64,000 bases of DNA from Brevibacillus sp. DP1.3A (GCF_013284245.2 NZ_CP085876.1:334501-398500); one strand, 5' to 3'; numbered from the stretch's first letter, positions 45,626 to 55,273 are shown. Notes: generated from the letters alone by a model not told the origin. Numbers and translations: made by a program.

Positions 45626-45889
45626 TTGATCCGAATGAATCTGGAAGTAGCTGTGAGTGGAGGTCTCCATGCTCGCCCTGCTTCTGTCTTGGTGAACCTG
45701 CTCAATCAATACAGCTCGTCGGTCAAGATGATCTACAATGACAAGCAGGCGAATGGCAAAAGCATCCTCAGCGTAATGGCTCTGGGGGCAAAGACCGGAG
45801 ATGAAATTATGTTTGAGGTGGAGGGTGCCGACGAGCAAGAAGTGGCTGCCAGTATTGAGTCCCTATTTGAAAGGAACTTTGCCATCTAA
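45626..45889 (+). CDS. Operon-linked HPr-like phosphocarrier
   Basis: An 87-residue HPr-family protein. With the TTG start at 45626 (GGGAGG 7 bases upstream) the catalytic GLHARPA histidine becomes exactly His15 and the regulatory serine in ANGKS exactly Ser46, the canonical numbering, which supports this start. His15 can be phosphorylated by Enzyme I and Ser46 by HPr kinase, so it can serve both transport and CcpA signalling. It is a dedicated, second HPr placed at the end of the PTS operon, not the ptsHI copy. Confidence 0.9.
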   Translation: MIRMNLEVAVSGGLHARPASVLVNLLNQYSSSVKMIYNDKQANGKSILSVMALGAKTGDEIMFEVEGADEQEVAASIESLFERNFAI

Positions 45890-45909
45890 CAGGGTGAAAA
45901 CCACGTAAT

Positions 45910-45942
45910 AAAGCCAGTGCCTGACGAACGGGCACTGGCTTT
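45910..45942. terminator. Bidirectional terminator between the PTS operon and the sensor kinase gene
   Basis: AAAGCCAGTGCC (45910-45921) pairs with GGCACTGGCTTT (45931-45942), serving the convergent genes. Confidence 0.9.
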
Positions 45943-45954
45943 CCTATTTGATCC

Positions 45955-48108
45955 TTACGCGTGCTTGCGGAATACAACCGTGACTTTGAAGTAATCGCCA
46001 TCAATATCGATCGACAGCCTGCCGCCTTGCAATTCTACGATGCTTTTTGCGATAGCCAAGCCGAGGCCGGAGCCTTCAGTATGTCGGGATTGATCAGCGC
46101 GCTTGAACCGTTCAAACAGTTCCTGTGCATCAAAGTCGATTTCATAGGCGGAGACATTTTTGAACGTCAGGATGACCTCATCCTGTGTCTCTGCCAAATG
46201 GATCAGGACGCGTGTATTCGCCATGGAATACTTCAGAGCGTTGCCGATCAGATTTTCAAATACGCGCCAGGTTTTCTTGCCATCCAGAGGGGCGACGATC
46301 TTTGGCTGTTCCGTCGTTACACGGAAAGTGAGCGTCGATTGCTCGATTTTGTCACTGAATTCAGCGATGGATTGGTTGAGTAGGGAGGCTACATTCACTT
46401 GCTCGATATTCAGCTCAACCGCGCCGCTAGACATTTTCGCTGCATCAAACAGGTCATCGATGAGGACGCGCAGTCGATCTGCTTTTCGATCCAAGACATC
46501 GACGTAGCTCTTGCGTTCCTCAGGTGTCAAATCTTCCTGCTTGAGCAGGGTAACGTAGTTAATAATCGACGTCAGTGGTGTTTTTAAATCATGGGAAACA
46601 TTTGTGATCAATTCGGATTTCATGCGCTCGCTTTTCATCTGCTCTTCCATCGCGTGCTTGAGTCCCTTTGTGATGTTGTTGAGAGAGTGCGCGAGATCAG
46701 ATAACTTCCCTTTTTTCACCTTTTGAATCGTAGCGTTCAGATTGCCTCCAGCCATTTCGGAGGCACCGTGCATGATGCGGTTCATCAGTCCCAAGCGGCG
46801 TAGAGTGTATGGGAAAACCACGGTCATGTAAAACATGCCATACAAAAAGCTGAAAAACAGTAAGCCACCAGACCCTTCGACAAGCCCGACGAATCCGAAA
46901 CCGATACTCATCCCGAACATGACAGTCAGGATGAACAACGTGGATACTTTGAAGAACATGCCACGATTGGTGTAGCTCTCTTGAAGAAGGACACGTTGTC
47001 TGGCAAGGATACTCTTTTGCCACTGCTGCGTAAATCTCTCAGGTTGGTTGTACATAAGCCATGCCTCCATGAATTGTAGAAGCAGGTAAGCAGTAAACAA
47101 CGAAACGAACGCAAGGGTGAAGAAATGCTCAGCATCAATTGGTAAGAAGAAAAAGCGCGTGTTTGCGATCATAATGAAATACGTAATGCCAAGTATGAAC
47201 GACAGCGCCATTCGAATATCCAACGGGATAAAACGGAACATTGCCAGGCTTTTCGCTACTATCGGTACTTCTAACGCTTTGCTGACAGGCAAATACCAGA
47301 AGCAGAGTGCAAGAATGAGCAGAGTGCCCCCGAGCAGGACAAATTCGGCAATCAGCCGATCCCGAATGGAATCGTAGTACAGTGCATCTGTGTGGACCTG
47401 ACTATATCCGTCTGGTTCTTTTGGGACATACAAGATACCACTTAGTTGATTTAGTTGATAAGTGCGATTGATGCTTTCCAAATCTCCGTTCGTATTCGGG
47501 AGGTTGATTGTATGGCGCGCATATCGGGCCAGTTCCCATTCTGTAGGCTCTTGAGGGAGATTGGTGTAAGCTTTGTTGTTCTTTTTATCGGTGACATAGT
47601 ATTTGAAGGAGCCGCTTCGAAGAGTGAGGCTGTTTTTTCGTTCCTCGTACTCAGCATCTCTTTCGGCGATTCTGTTGTTCACCTGCTCCTGATAATGCGA
47701 AGTTGCTCGTGCGATGTCTTCTTGTAAGCTACGTGAATGTTCTTCGGTTAATTGGGCGACTCTCTCGTTGTCACCCTCACTTTTTGCCCGTTCTATCATA
47801 TCTGAGAACTGGTTATTTTCCTTAATCGACCGGAGGGTTTCCTCATGCTCTTTTTTGAGCTGATTCGCTGTCTTCTCGTCGAGCTTTCCTGGAGTGTAAT
47901 CTGCATAATCTACATGAACGTTTTTCACCAGCTCGGCAAATGTCTCTAATTCACGATTGAAGCCTGAGCTTTGAAAGTAATTATCCTCTTGGAGGTTCTC
48001 GCGTTTATGGTACAGATCGGCCATTGTCAGGAGAGCGAGCGAAATACTCACGATCATAACAATGAGCACGGGCACCGCAAAGCGTTTATTTTTCGATTTT
48101 GTATCCAA
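45955..48108 (-). CDS. Large sensor histidine kinase with extracytoplasmic coiled-coil domain
   Basis: A 717-residue kinase. A first membrane segment (about 12-32), then about 215 external residues rich in Glu, Lys and Arg and predicted largely helical (about 35-190), four or five further membrane segments (about 255-450), a HAMP-like linker, HisKA box SHDLKTPLTS with H506, and HATPase motifs ENLIGNALKYS and GSGLGLAIAKSIVELQGG. TTG 48108 overlaps the regulator gene by 23 bases. The multi-membrane part plus big external domain is not a common layout. Signal unknown. Confidence 0.88.
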   Translation of the reverse strand: MDTKSKNKRFAVPVLIVMIVSISLALLTMADLYHKRENLQEDNYFQSSGFNRELETFAELVKNVHVDYADYTPGKLDEKTANQLKKEHEETLRSIKENNQFSDMIERAKSEGDNERVAQLTEEHSRSLQEDIARATSHYQEQVNNRIAERDAEYEERKNSLTLRSGSFKYYVTDKKNNKAYTNLPQEPTEWELARYARHTINLPNTNGDLESINRTYQLNQLSGILYVPKEPDGYSQVHTDALYYDSIRDRLIAEFVLLGGTLLILALCFWYLPVSKALEVPIVAKSLAMFRFIPLDIRMALSFILGITYFIMIANTRFFFLPIDAEHFFTLAFVSLFTAYLLLQFMEAWLMYNQPERFTQQWQKSILARQRVLLQESYTNRGMFFKVSTLFILTVMFGMSIGFGFVGLVEGSGGLLFFSFLYGMFYMTVVFPYTLRRLGLMNRIMHGASEMAGGNLNATIQKVKKGKLSDLAHSLNNITKGLKHAMEEQMKSERMKSELITNVSHDLKTPLTSIINYVTLLKQEDLTPEERKSYVDVLDRKADRLRVLIDDLFDAAKMSSGAVELNIEQVNVASLLNQSIAEFSDKIEQSTLTFRVTTEQPKIVAPLDGKKTWRVFENLIGNALKYSMANTRVLIHLAETQDEVILTFKNVSAYEIDFDAQELFERFKRADQSRHTEGSGLGLAIAKSIVELQGGRLSIDIDGDYFKVTVVFRKHA

Positions 48109-48778
48109 TTCCCCATACCACCTTCAAGTATTTAGGTTCCTTCGGGTTGATCTCTATTTTTTCCCGAATGCGTCTCACGTGGACGGCCACCGTGTTTTCC
48201 GCGTTCATATAAGGCTCTCTCCAGACCCGTTCATAAATTTCCTCGATCGAAAATACCCGTCCCTTGTTTTCCATTAACAGCTCCAAGATTTTGTACTCGG
48301 TAGCAGTCAGCCTGACCTCGTTACCGTCAATCGCTACATTTTTTGTGCTTTTGTTCAAGGTCAAGCCGCGCACCTGAATCTCATCTTCTGTCATTTGAGC
48401 GCTTCCCAGATTGGTAAAACGTCTTAACTGAGATTTGACCCTGGCGATGAGCTCCAAGGGATTAAAAGGCTTCGTCACATAGTCATCGGCACCGATGTTG
48501 AGCCCGAGAATTTTATCGGTATCCTCCGACTTGGCAGACAGCATGATGATCGGGATGTTTTTTTTCTGGCGAATTTGAAAGGTGGCAGTCATTCCGTCCA
48601 TTTTTGGCATCATGATGTCCATCAGGATGAGTTGGATCTCTTCGCGTTCCAGTACGTCCAGCGCTTCCTGTCCATTGCTAGCCTTGAATACGGTCATGGA
48701 TTCATTTTTGAGATAGATTTCGATTGCTTCGCGGATTTCAGCCTCGTCGTCGACTACGAGGACTTGATATTTGGTCAT
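48086..48778 (-). CDS. OmpR-family response regulator
   Basis: A 230-residue regulator with receiver domain (VDDEAEIRE at the start, phosphoacceptor Asp in LILMDIMMPKMDG, Lys in VTKPFNPLE) and a winged-helix output domain (ending LKVVWGIGYKIEK). ATG 48778 is 8 bases after AAGGTGGGA; a GTG at 48790 lies within that site. It is the first gene of the pair, partner of the large sensor kinase. Targets are unknown. Confidence 0.92.
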   Translation of the reverse strand: MTKYQVLVVDDEAEIREAIEIYLKNESMTVFKASNGQEALDVLEREEIQLILMDIMMPKMDGMTATFQIRQKKNIPIIMLSAKSEDTDKILGLNIGADDYVTKPFNPLELIARVKSQLRRFTNLGSAQMTEDEIQVRGLTLNKSTKNVAIDGNEVRLTATEYKILELLMENKGRVFSIEEIYERVWREPYMNAENTVAVHVRRIREKIEINPKEPKYLKVVWGIGYKIEK

Positions 48779-48925
48779 GATTCGTCCCACCTTATGAATG
48801 CATTCATGGTACTATCTTAACGCCCAGCTCTAACAAAACAGTAATGAAATGTCTTACAAATTTCTTAATAAACCGTGTTCAGGAAATGCTAGCTGATAGG
48901 ATCAAGCCGATAAATAAGGTAAGAT

Positions 48926-49573
48926 GTGAGGAAGAATACGAGAAAATTGGTGATGGCTTTGCTGGAATGGACAGGGGAGAGAATCATCCCCAAGCTGTTA
49001 AAATCTACGAATGGCATGCTACTGGAACATATAGCCAGATATTATTTTGCCGCACCTTATGTAAAAGGTCGAGTGTTGGATATCGCTTGCGGTACCGGCT
49101 ACGGATGTCATATGATCGCAAAGGATCGAAAACGAGAGCTGACGGAATTGATCGGAGTCGACAACGATGAGGCGACGATATTTTATGCCAATCGGGAATA
49201 CAACCATCAAAAGATTACGTATCAGCAGGGTGACGCACTTGATCCGGCGCTTCCCGAGCAATTGGGGTTGTTTGATACGATTTTGAGCTTTGAGACGATT
49301 GAGCATGTCGCAGACGATTTGCTGTTTATGGATAACTTGTATCGGATGCTGAAACCAGGTGGTACGCTCGTGCTGTCCAGTCCATTTGGCAGAGGGCGGG
49401 GCATGCAGACGAGTGAGCCCTTCCATGTTCATCAGCTGACGCCGGAAGAGTTCGCGGAGCTGTTTGTACGCTATTCTGACGTGGATATGTATTATCAGAG
49501 AGGCGTTACGTTTGAAAAAACACCTCGCGATGGCGTACGATACTTTATCGGCATGGCAGTATGTACGAAGTAA
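48926..49573 (+). CDS. Class I SAM-dependent methyltransferase
   Basis: A 215-residue methyltransferase with the SAM-binding motif I VLDIACGTGYG, an acidic residue after strand 2 (IGVDNDEA), motif II LFDTILSFETIEHV and LKPGGTLVLSSPFGRG. The substrate is unknown; the family includes ubiquinone/menaquinone-type and small-molecule methyltransferases. GTG 48926 has AAGGTAAG upstream; ATG 48953 (MALLEWTGERIIP) is an alternative start. It may be cotranscribed with the helicase gene 19 bases later. Confidence 0.82.
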   Translation: MRKNTRKLVMALLEWTGERIIPKLLKSTNGMLLEHIARYYFAAPYVKGRVLDIACGTGYGCHMIAKDRKRELTELIGVDNDEATIFYANREYNHQKITYQQGDALDPALPEQLGLFDTILSFETIEHVADDLLFMDNLYRMLKPGGTLVLSSPFGRGRGMQTSEPFHVHQLTPEEFAELFVRYSDVDMYYQRGVTFEKTPRDGVRYFIGMAVCTK

Positions 49574-49591
49574 TAATGGATCGATTTATGA

Positions 49592-51334
49592 ATGGAGATG
49601 GCGAAACTGACTGATTTTTTGAGATTGGGAATACATAAGGAACTGATAGATGCTCTGCAAGCAAACGGGATTACCGAGCCTACACCGATTCAGGAAAAAG
49701 CAATTCCTGTTGTGCTGGAAGGAAAAGATGTAATCGCGCAAGCACAGACGGGAACCGGGAAGACACTCGCATTTGTCCTGCCGATCTTGGAAAAAGCAGA
49801 TCCACAAGCGACGCATGTTCAGGCGTTGATTCTTACCCCTACGCGGGAGCTTGCCTTGCAAATTACGGCAGAGGTAAAGAAGCTGACGGAAAAGCTGGAA
49901 GACATCCAAGTACTCGCGGTTTATGGTGGACAAGATGTCAATCAGCAACTGAGAAAGCTGAAAGGAAAAATACATGTGGTCATCGCGACACCGGGACGTT
50001 TGCTGGATCATCTGCGAAGAGGGACGATTGATTTATCGCAAGTCTCGATGTTTGTCCTGGATGAGGCGGATCAAATGCTTCATATGGGTTTTTTGCCTGA
50101 GGTAGAAGATATTATGGCAAATACGCCTTTTGAAAAACAGACCTTGCTGTTTTCGGCCACTATGTCAGAGCAGGTGCAAGCACTTGCGAAGCGCTTTATG
50201 CAAAAGCCGGAAAACATCAAAGTGCAGGGCAAGCGAATTACGTTAGATGATATTCGCCAAATTGCAGTGGAGACCACAGATCGTGCGAAGCAAGCTACGC
50301 TGTGCAGTCTGCTGGATGAACAACGGCCGTTTCTGGCGGTGATCTTTTGCCGAACAAAGCGCAGAGCCAGTAAGTTAAATGCAGAGCTGCAAGGTCTCGA
50401 TTATATGTCTGACGAGCTGCACGGCGATTTGTCACAGGCGAAGCGCGAGGATGTCATGAAGCGATTCCGTGAGGCCAGGATTCAGTACTTGGTTGCAACG
50501 GATGTGGCAGCGCGCGGGCTTGATGTCGAGGGAGTCACGCACGTTTTCAATTATGATATCCCGGAAGATGTGGACAGCTATATACACCGGATTGGCAGAA
50601 CGGGGCGAGCCAAGGAAAAAGGGACCGCTTTTACCTTGGTAGCGGCGAAGGATTGGGGGCAGCTCAGGGAGATTGAAGAAGGGATCAATCTGTCTCTGGA
50701 GCGGCGTGAAATGGATCGTGGAGAGTCGGGCGATCAGAAAAAGCAAAAGCCTGAGAGGGAGCGAGCCGAGAAAGCAGATCGGCGCGGGGACAAGCAGGGC
50801 AGAGAGGCAAGAGGGATAGGAAAGTCCGCTGAAGGAAGACAGCAAGGCTCTAGAGAGCGTCGTGATGGAGATGGAAGACGTCAATCAAAAGGCGGCAGTT
50901 CTGAGCGTAATTCAGGGAAACGTGAACGCGTAGAAGGTCGCTTTGAGAGCAAGGCGAAAGGCAGAGACCGTGCAGCAGGCGGGTTCGAGCGCAAGCCGAA
51001 GGACGGTAACCGAGCAACAACAGGTGGGTTTGAGTACAAACCGAAGGATGGTAAACGAGCAACAACAGGTGGCTTTGATCGTAAACCAAAGGACGGTAAC
51101 CGAGCAACAGGTGGCTTTGATCGCAAGCCAAAGGACGGTAACCGAGCAACAGGTGGCTTCGATCGCAAGCCAAAGGATGGTAACCGAGCAACAGGTGGGT
51201 TCGAACGCAAGTCGAGCAATTCCAAGGGCAAGCCAGTAGCTGCTCAACGCGGCTCAGCACGCCCGAATGCAAAACAAGGCAATCGAGCAAGCAATGCTCC
51301 TGCAAATCGTACCTCTCGCAAAAAATCGAGATAG
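49592..51334 (+). CDS. DEAD-box RNA helicase with repetitive basic tail
   Basis: A 580-residue helicase. Core motifs: Q motif with [10 protein letters not shown], motif I AQTGTGKT, motif II DEAD (VLDEADQM), SAT, ARGLD and HRIGRTGR, over residues 1 to about 370. The last 200 residues are basic and low-complexity, starting Arg/Glu/Lys-rich and passing into six near-identical units of about 14 residues ([14 protein letters not shown]). Such tails bind RNA and often promote phase separation in cold-shock helicases of the CshA/DeaD type. Ribosome binding site is weak. Paired with the methyltransferase gene. Confidence 0.93.
   Translation: MEMAKLTDFLRLGIHKELIDALQANGITEPTPIQEKAIPVVLEGKDVIAQAQTGTGKTLAFVLPILEKADPQATHVQALILTPTRELALQITAEVKKLTEKLEDIQVLAVYGGQDVNQQLRKLKGKIHVVIATPGRLLDHLRRGTIDLSQVSMFVLDEADQMLHMGFLPEVEDIMANTPFEKQTLLFSATMSEQVQALAKRFMQKPENIKVQGKRITLDDIRQIAVETTDRAKQATLCSLLDEQRPFLAVIFCRTKRRASKLNAELQGLDYMSDELHGDLSQAKREDVMKRFREARIQYLVATDVAARGLDVEGVTHVFNYDIPEDVDSYIHRIGRTGRAKEKGTAFTLVAAKDWGQLREIEEGINLSLERREMDRGESGDQKKQKPERERAEKADRRGDKQGREARGIGKSAEGRQQGSRERRDGDGRRQSKGGSSERNSGKRERVEGRFESKAKGRDRAAGGFERKPKDGNRATTGGFEYKPKDGKRATTGGFDRKPKDGNRATGGFDRKPKDGNRATGGFDRKPKDGNRATGGFERKSSNSKGKPVAAQRGSARPNAKQGNRASNAPANRTSRKKSR
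50978..51213 (+). repeat. In-frame tandem repeats in the helicase tail
   Basis: Five near-complete units and one degenerate unit of 42-45 bases encode GGF(D/E)[10 protein letters not shown](T). The three central copies (from about 51072) are almost identical at DNA level, suggesting recent slippage or unequal exchange. Unit number may differ between strains. Confidence 0.9.
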
Positions 51335-51349
51335 TCATCCAAGCAAAAA

Positions 51350-51389
51350 AAAGACCGCTCCAGCCAGCAAAAAGGCAGGAGCGGTCTTT
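51350..51389. terminator. Bidirectional terminator between the helicase and DUF779 genes
   Basis: AAAGACCGCTCC pairs with GGAGCGGTCTTT across a 16-base loop, with A and T runs outside. Confidence 0.92.
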
Positions 51390-51392
51390 CTT

Positions 51393-51743
51393 TTATTCCG
51401 GTTCCATGTCTGGAAATACCCGTGAACGCGTGAGGAAGCGTACCCCCTCGGGTCCTTCCAGCGAAAACATTCCGCCCCGCCCATTCACGACGTCAATGAT
51501 GAGCTGCGTATGCTTCCAATACTCATACTGCGCTTTGCCCATGTAGAACGGGCAACCACCGATTTCGCCCAACAGGACGTCCTGCTCACCCACGAGAAAT
51601 TCTCCGAGTGGGTAACACATGGGGGAGCTGCCATCGCAGCAGCCCCCTGACTGGTGAAACATCAGGTCACCGTGTTTGGCGCGAAGCCGTTCAATTAGTG
51701 CCAGTGCAGCATCTGTCGCGAGCACTTTTTCAGGCTGGCTCAT
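51393..51743 (-). CDS. DUF779 family protein
   Basis: A 116-residue protein of the DUF779 family, which is regularly encoded next to NAD-dependent aldehyde or alcohol dehydrogenases. Conserved features are HQSGGCCDGSSPMC (Cys-rich, about residues 31-44) and GCPFYMGKAQYEYWKHT. The double cysteine suggests metal binding or a redox role, but none has been proven. It begins 3 bases after the aldehyde dehydrogenase stop codon and so shares its sigma-54 promoter. Confidence 0.88.
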   Translation of the reverse strand: MSQPEKVLATDAALALIERLRAKHGDLMFHQSGGCCDGSSPMCYPLGEFLVGEQDVLLGEIGGCPFYMGKAQYEYWKHTQLIIDVVNGRGGMFSLEGPEGVRFLTRSRVFPDMEPE

Positions 51744-51746
51744 TGA

Positions 51747-53267
51747 TCAAAAGAAGCCCAGAGCTTGATCGCTGTAGCTGACCAGCAGGTTTTTCGTTTG
51801 TTGGTAGTGAGACAGCATCATTTTGTGTGTCTCGCGGCCAATACCGGACATTTTGTAGCCGCCAAATGCTGCGTGAGCTGGGTAAGCGTGGTAGCAGTTG
51901 GTCCACACGCGACCAGCCTGGATTTCGCGGCCCATGCGATAGGCAGTATTCGTGTCGCGTGTCCATACACCAGCACCCAAGCCATACAGCGTATCATTTG
52001 CCATGGCGAGCGCTTCATCTGTATCCTTGAATGTCGTTACGGAGACGACCGGACCGAAGATTTCTTCCTGGAAGATGCGCATCTTGTTGTGGCCTTTAAA
52101 GACAGTTGGCTGGATGTAGTAGCCGCCCTCGAGATCACCTGCAAGCTGTGCACGAGCGCCGCCAATCAGGCATTCGGCTCCTTCTTGTTTGCCGATATCC
52201 AGGTAGGAGAGGATTTTTTCTACCTGCTCCAAAGAAGCCTGTGCGCCGATCATCGTATCGGTATCGAGCGGATTTCCTTGCTTGATATTGGCTACGCGTT
52301 GCAGGGCACGCTCCATGAATTGGTCGTAAATGCTTTCGTGAATGAGTGCGCGGGATGGGCATGTGCAAACCTCGCCTTGGTTGAGCGCAAACAGTACGAA
52401 TCCTTCAATCGCTTTGTTAAAGAAGGCATCGTCTTTTGCAGCCACATCCGGGAAGAAGATGTTTGGCGATTTTCCGCCCAGCTCCAGCGTTACCGGAATG
52501 ATATTTTGGGAAGCGTATTGCATGATCAAACGCCCTGTCGTCGTTTCACCCGTAAAGGCGATTTTCGCGATGCGGTTGCTTGAAGCGAGAGGTTTACCCG
52601 CTTCCAGACCGAAGCCGTTCACGACGTTGATGACGCCAGGAGGGAGCAGGTCGCCGATCAGCTCCATCAGCACCATGATGGATGCAGGTGTTTGCTCCGC
52701 AGGCTTGAGGACGACGCAGTTGCCCGCAGCCAAGGCTGGAGCCAGCTTCCAAGTAGCCATGAGGAGCGGGAAGTTCCACGGAATAATTTGACCAACGACA
52801 CCGAGTGGCTCATGGAAATGGTAAGCGACGGTATCATTATCGATTTCACCGAGTGTACTTTCTTGCGCGCGGATCGCTCCGGCGAAGTAACGGAAATGGT
52901 CAATCGCCAGCGGGATGTCAGCCGCGAGTGTTTCACGAACAGGCTTGCCGTTTTCCCACGTCTCTGCGTTTGCCAGCATCTCCAGATTAGCTTCCATCCG
53001 ATCCGCGATTTTTAACAAAATATTCGCGCGCTGTGCAACAGAGGTACGACCCCACGCGTCTTTTGCCTCATGGGCAGCGTCCAGTGCCAGCTCAATATCA
53101 TCGGCTGTCGAGCGGGCTACCTCGCAAAAGACCTTGCCTGTTACAGGTGATACGTTTTCGAAATACTCACCTTTTACTGGCGGAACCCAATTACCCCCGA
53201 TGTAGTTTTCATAACGATTTTTGAAAGTCACCTTGGAACCAGCTTGGCCGGGCTGAGCATAGATCAT
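51747..53267 (-). CDS. NAD-dependent aldehyde dehydrogenase (AldA/ExaC/AcoD type)
   Basis: A 506-residue dehydrogenase that oxidises acetaldehyde-type aldehydes to acids. The catalytic Cys is in [14 protein letters not shown] (around residue 300) and the general-base Glu in [12 protein letters not shown]. The mature start [28 protein letters not shown] is typical of the AldA/ExaC branch, and ATG 53267 follows GAGGAGG; an ORF reaching 53402 runs through the promoter. Upstream are a -24/-12 promoter and two palindromic activator sites; the divergent gene encodes an AcoR-type activator. Confidence 0.94.
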   Translation of the reverse strand: MIYAQPGQAGSKVTFKNRYENYIGGNWVPPVKGEYFENVSPVTGKVFCEVARSTADDIELALDAAHEAKDAWGRTSVAQRANILLKIADRMEANLEMLANAETWENGKPVRETLAADIPLAIDHFRYFAGAIRAQESTLGEIDNDTVAYHFHEPLGVVGQIIPWNFPLLMATWKLAPALAAGNCVVLKPAEQTPASIMVLMELIGDLLPPGVINVVNGFGLEAGKPLASSNRIAKIAFTGETTTGRLIMQYASQNIIPVTLELGGKSPNIFFPDVAAKDDAFFNKAIEGFVLFALNQGEVCTCPSRALIHESIYDQFMERALQRVANIKQGNPLDTDTMIGAQASLEQVEKILSYLDIGKQEGAECLIGGARAQLAGDLEGGYYIQPTVFKGHNKMRIFQEEIFGPVVSVTTFKDTDEALAMANDTLYGLGAGVWTRDTNTAYRMGREIQAGRVWTNCYHAYPAHAAFGGYKMSGIGRETHKMMLSHYQQTKNLLVSYSDQALGFF

Positions 53268-53316
53268 TGCGAGCGCCTCCTCATTTATCACATATTTCTT
53301 TACAGCCCTCTCTAAA

Positions 53317-53332
53317 AGCAAGTCTCGTACCA
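53317..53332 (-). promoter_or_regulatory. Sigma-54 promoter of the aldehyde dehydrogenase gene
   Basis: Read on the minus strand TGGTACGAGACTTGCT fits the -24/-12 consensus with one change (TGGTAC for TGGCAC). It ends about 50 bases before the ATG. Confidence 0.82.
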
Positions 53333-53384
53333 ACGTGAAAAGCTCCAAATGACAGCGTTTTCTTGAGCGGATGAAGGTAGAAAT

Positions 53385-53423
53385 TGTTCCATAATGGATC
53401 ATGTCGTGTTCCGTATTGGGACA
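53385..53423. promoter_or_regulatory. Pair of 17-bp palindromic activator-binding sites
   Basis: TGTTCCATAATGGATCA (53385-53401) and TGTTCCGTATTGGGACA (53407-53423) share the form TGTTCC-N5-GGNNCA. Their centres are 22 bases apart, two helical turns, and they lie 50-90 bases upstream of the -24 element. This is the usual enhancer layout for an AcoR-type activator. Confidence 0.68.
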
Positions 53424-53507
53424 AATGTGCTCGTGGTTCGACTGGTTTTTCTATAGCAAAGACTCTCATGTTATACTGAGAGGGAATGATTTTCGGGGGA
53501 GGGAATC

Positions 53508-55244
53508 GTGTTGTCGACGATTGTTCAGCAATCTTGGAAGCGCTGTCAGGAATCGAACCTCAAGGTTACGGAGAAGGCCAATGATCAAATCATTTCTGCC
53601 CGACGAATCAAAGAAATCATTCAGGATAATCACCCTCTGATTCGCGAAAGTCTCCCGCTTTTTAACAAGCTTGCTCCCTTTTTGTTATCGACAGAGCACA
53701 TTGCACTCTTGTCTGACCGGGAAGGAAATATTATTCAAACGATCGGGGACCCAGTCTTCGCCAACCAGGCACAAAAAGTACAGTTGCAAATCGGAGCGAA
53801 CTGGACAGAAGATTATAAAGGAACCAATGCGATTGGGACAGCACTGATCGCACAACAGCCGATTCAGGTACAGGGAGAGCAACACTACTTCTTGGAAAAT
53901 CGCTTTCTTACATGCTCAGCGGCACCTATTTTTTCACCTGCGGGTGAGCTGTTGGGCATCATTGACATTAGTACGCGTAAAGAATATTCCCATCCGTTTG
54001 CCCTAACAATTGCTTGCATGATCGCAGAGGCTCTGCAAAACCGCTTTTTGTTAGCAGATGCGGAGCGCGTGATTGCCTTACCAACTCTATCAAGCCCTGG
54101 AGAGGGTCGAAGAAAGCTGGCACTCGTCGGCTTGGATCGGGACGAGCGTATCGTGGGCCTAAATGAGGTCGCGCAGCAGCAGCTCGGAAAGGAAGCCTTG
54201 GGAACAAGAGTAAGTGCGGAGCAAGAGCGTGCTGGTCGTAATGTGAAAGATCATCGCCCGCGTTTTTGGTCTGCGGCACCCAAAGAACAGCTGAAGCCGT
54301 TTCCGCGTCTAGCTGGTTCATGCCCGCTCTTCATGCAGGCAAAGATGCTCGGACAAAAGGCAGCGCAGGTAGATTTTCCGGTAATCATATTGGGGGAAAG
54401 CGGTACAGGAAAAGAGCTGTTCGCTCAAATGGTCCATGAGACAGGTCCGCGCGCGCATGAGCCTTTTATCGCAGTGAACTGTAGTTCGATTCCAGAAAAT
54501 TTAATCGAGAGCGAATTGTTTGGATATGAAAGTGGGTCATTCACAGGGGCACATCGGGAAGGAAGAATCGGAAAGTTTGAAGCGGCGAAAAAGGGCACGA
54601 TCTTTTTGGATGAGATCGGGGATATGTCTTTGCGTGCGCAAGCGGCACTTCTGCGCGTTTTGCAGGAAAAGGTCGTCACCCCAGTGGGGAGCAATCAATC
54701 ACGCCCTATTTATGCACGGATCATTGCCGCTACGCATCGAAACCTGTCAGAGGAGATCAAGGCGGGACGTTTTCGGGCTGACCTGTACTACCGGCTCAAA
54801 GGGGTCTCCATTCATTTGCCGTCATTGAAAAAGCGCAGTGATATCATCCAGTTGGCGGAGCATCTATTGCAGCAAATCGACATAGAACAACCGTACATAC
54901 TAACCACCGAGGCAAAGGATAAGCTGTGTGCTTATTCGTGGCCGGGCAATATCCGGGAACTGCAAGGAGTGCTGATTCAAGCGGTGTTTTTGGCAGAGGG
55001 GGACACCATTGCTTGCGATCATATTCAGCTGGAGGGGTTGATGGAAGTCGATTCGCCTGAGACTTCGGATCATGCTATTCCTTCGCTACGTGAAACAGAG
55101 AGAAGAGCGATCAAAAAGGCACTCGAAAAAAGTGGCGGTAATGTCAGTAAGGCGGCTAAAATGCTGCAAATCGGTCGAAATACCCTATACCGCAAAATAG
55201 AAGAATACCAGATTGGAGCCCCGATCCATCAAGAAGAGTCATAA
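53508..55244 (+). CDS. AcoR-type sigma-54-dependent activator (GAF, AAA+, Fis)
   Basis: A 578-residue enhancer-binding protein. N-terminal region with a GAF domain (about 60-190, GANWTEDYKGTNAIGTAL is a strong AcoR-family mark), AAA+ domain with P-loop GESGTGKE (about 296), GSFTGA loop (about 343-348, variant of GAFTGA), Walker B IFLDEIGDM and R-finger region, and a C-terminal Fis-type helix-turn-helix (about 540-575). It would sense a small metabolite such as an aldehyde or ketone and turn on sigma-54 promoters on both sides. GTG start after GGGGGAGGG. Confidence 0.94.
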   Translation: MLSTIVQQSWKRCQESNLKVTEKANDQIISARRIKEIIQDNHPLIRESLPLFNKLAPFLLSTEHIALLSDREGNIIQTIGDPVFANQAQKVQLQIGANWTEDYKGTNAIGTALIAQQPIQVQGEQHYFLENRFLTCSAAPIFSPAGELLGIIDISTRKEYSHPFALTIACMIAEALQNRFLLADAERVIALPTLSSPGEGRRKLALVGLDRDERIVGLNEVAQQQLGKEALGTRVSAEQERAGRNVKDHRPRFWSAAPKEQLKPFPRLAGSCPLFMQAKMLGQKAAQVDFPVIILGESGTGKELFAQMVHETGPRAHEPFIAVNCSSIPENLIESELFGYESGSFTGAHREGRIGKFEAAKKGTIFLDEIGDMSLRAQAALLRVLQEKVVTPVGSNQSRPIYARIIAATHRNLSEEIKAGRFRADLYYRLKGVSIHLPSLKKRSDIIQLAEHLLQQIDIEQPYILTTEAKDKLCAYSWPGNIRELQGVLIQAVFLAEGDTIACDHIQLEGLMEVDSPETSDHAIPSLRETERRAIKKALEKSGGNVSKAAKMLQIGRNTLYRKIEEYQIGAPIHQEES

Positions 55245-55273
55245 TGGATGAAACAGTATAGCTTGGCGTGAAC

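Noticed and set aside
50850-51338. Repetitive minus-strand frames opposite the helicase tail
   Set aside because: Their repeats are the mirror of the tandem units in the helicase gene; no start signals.
53268-53402. N-terminal extension of the aldehyde dehydrogenase
   Set aside because: The extra 45 codons cover the sigma-54 promoter and one activator site, and the family start is at 53267 after GAGGAGG.
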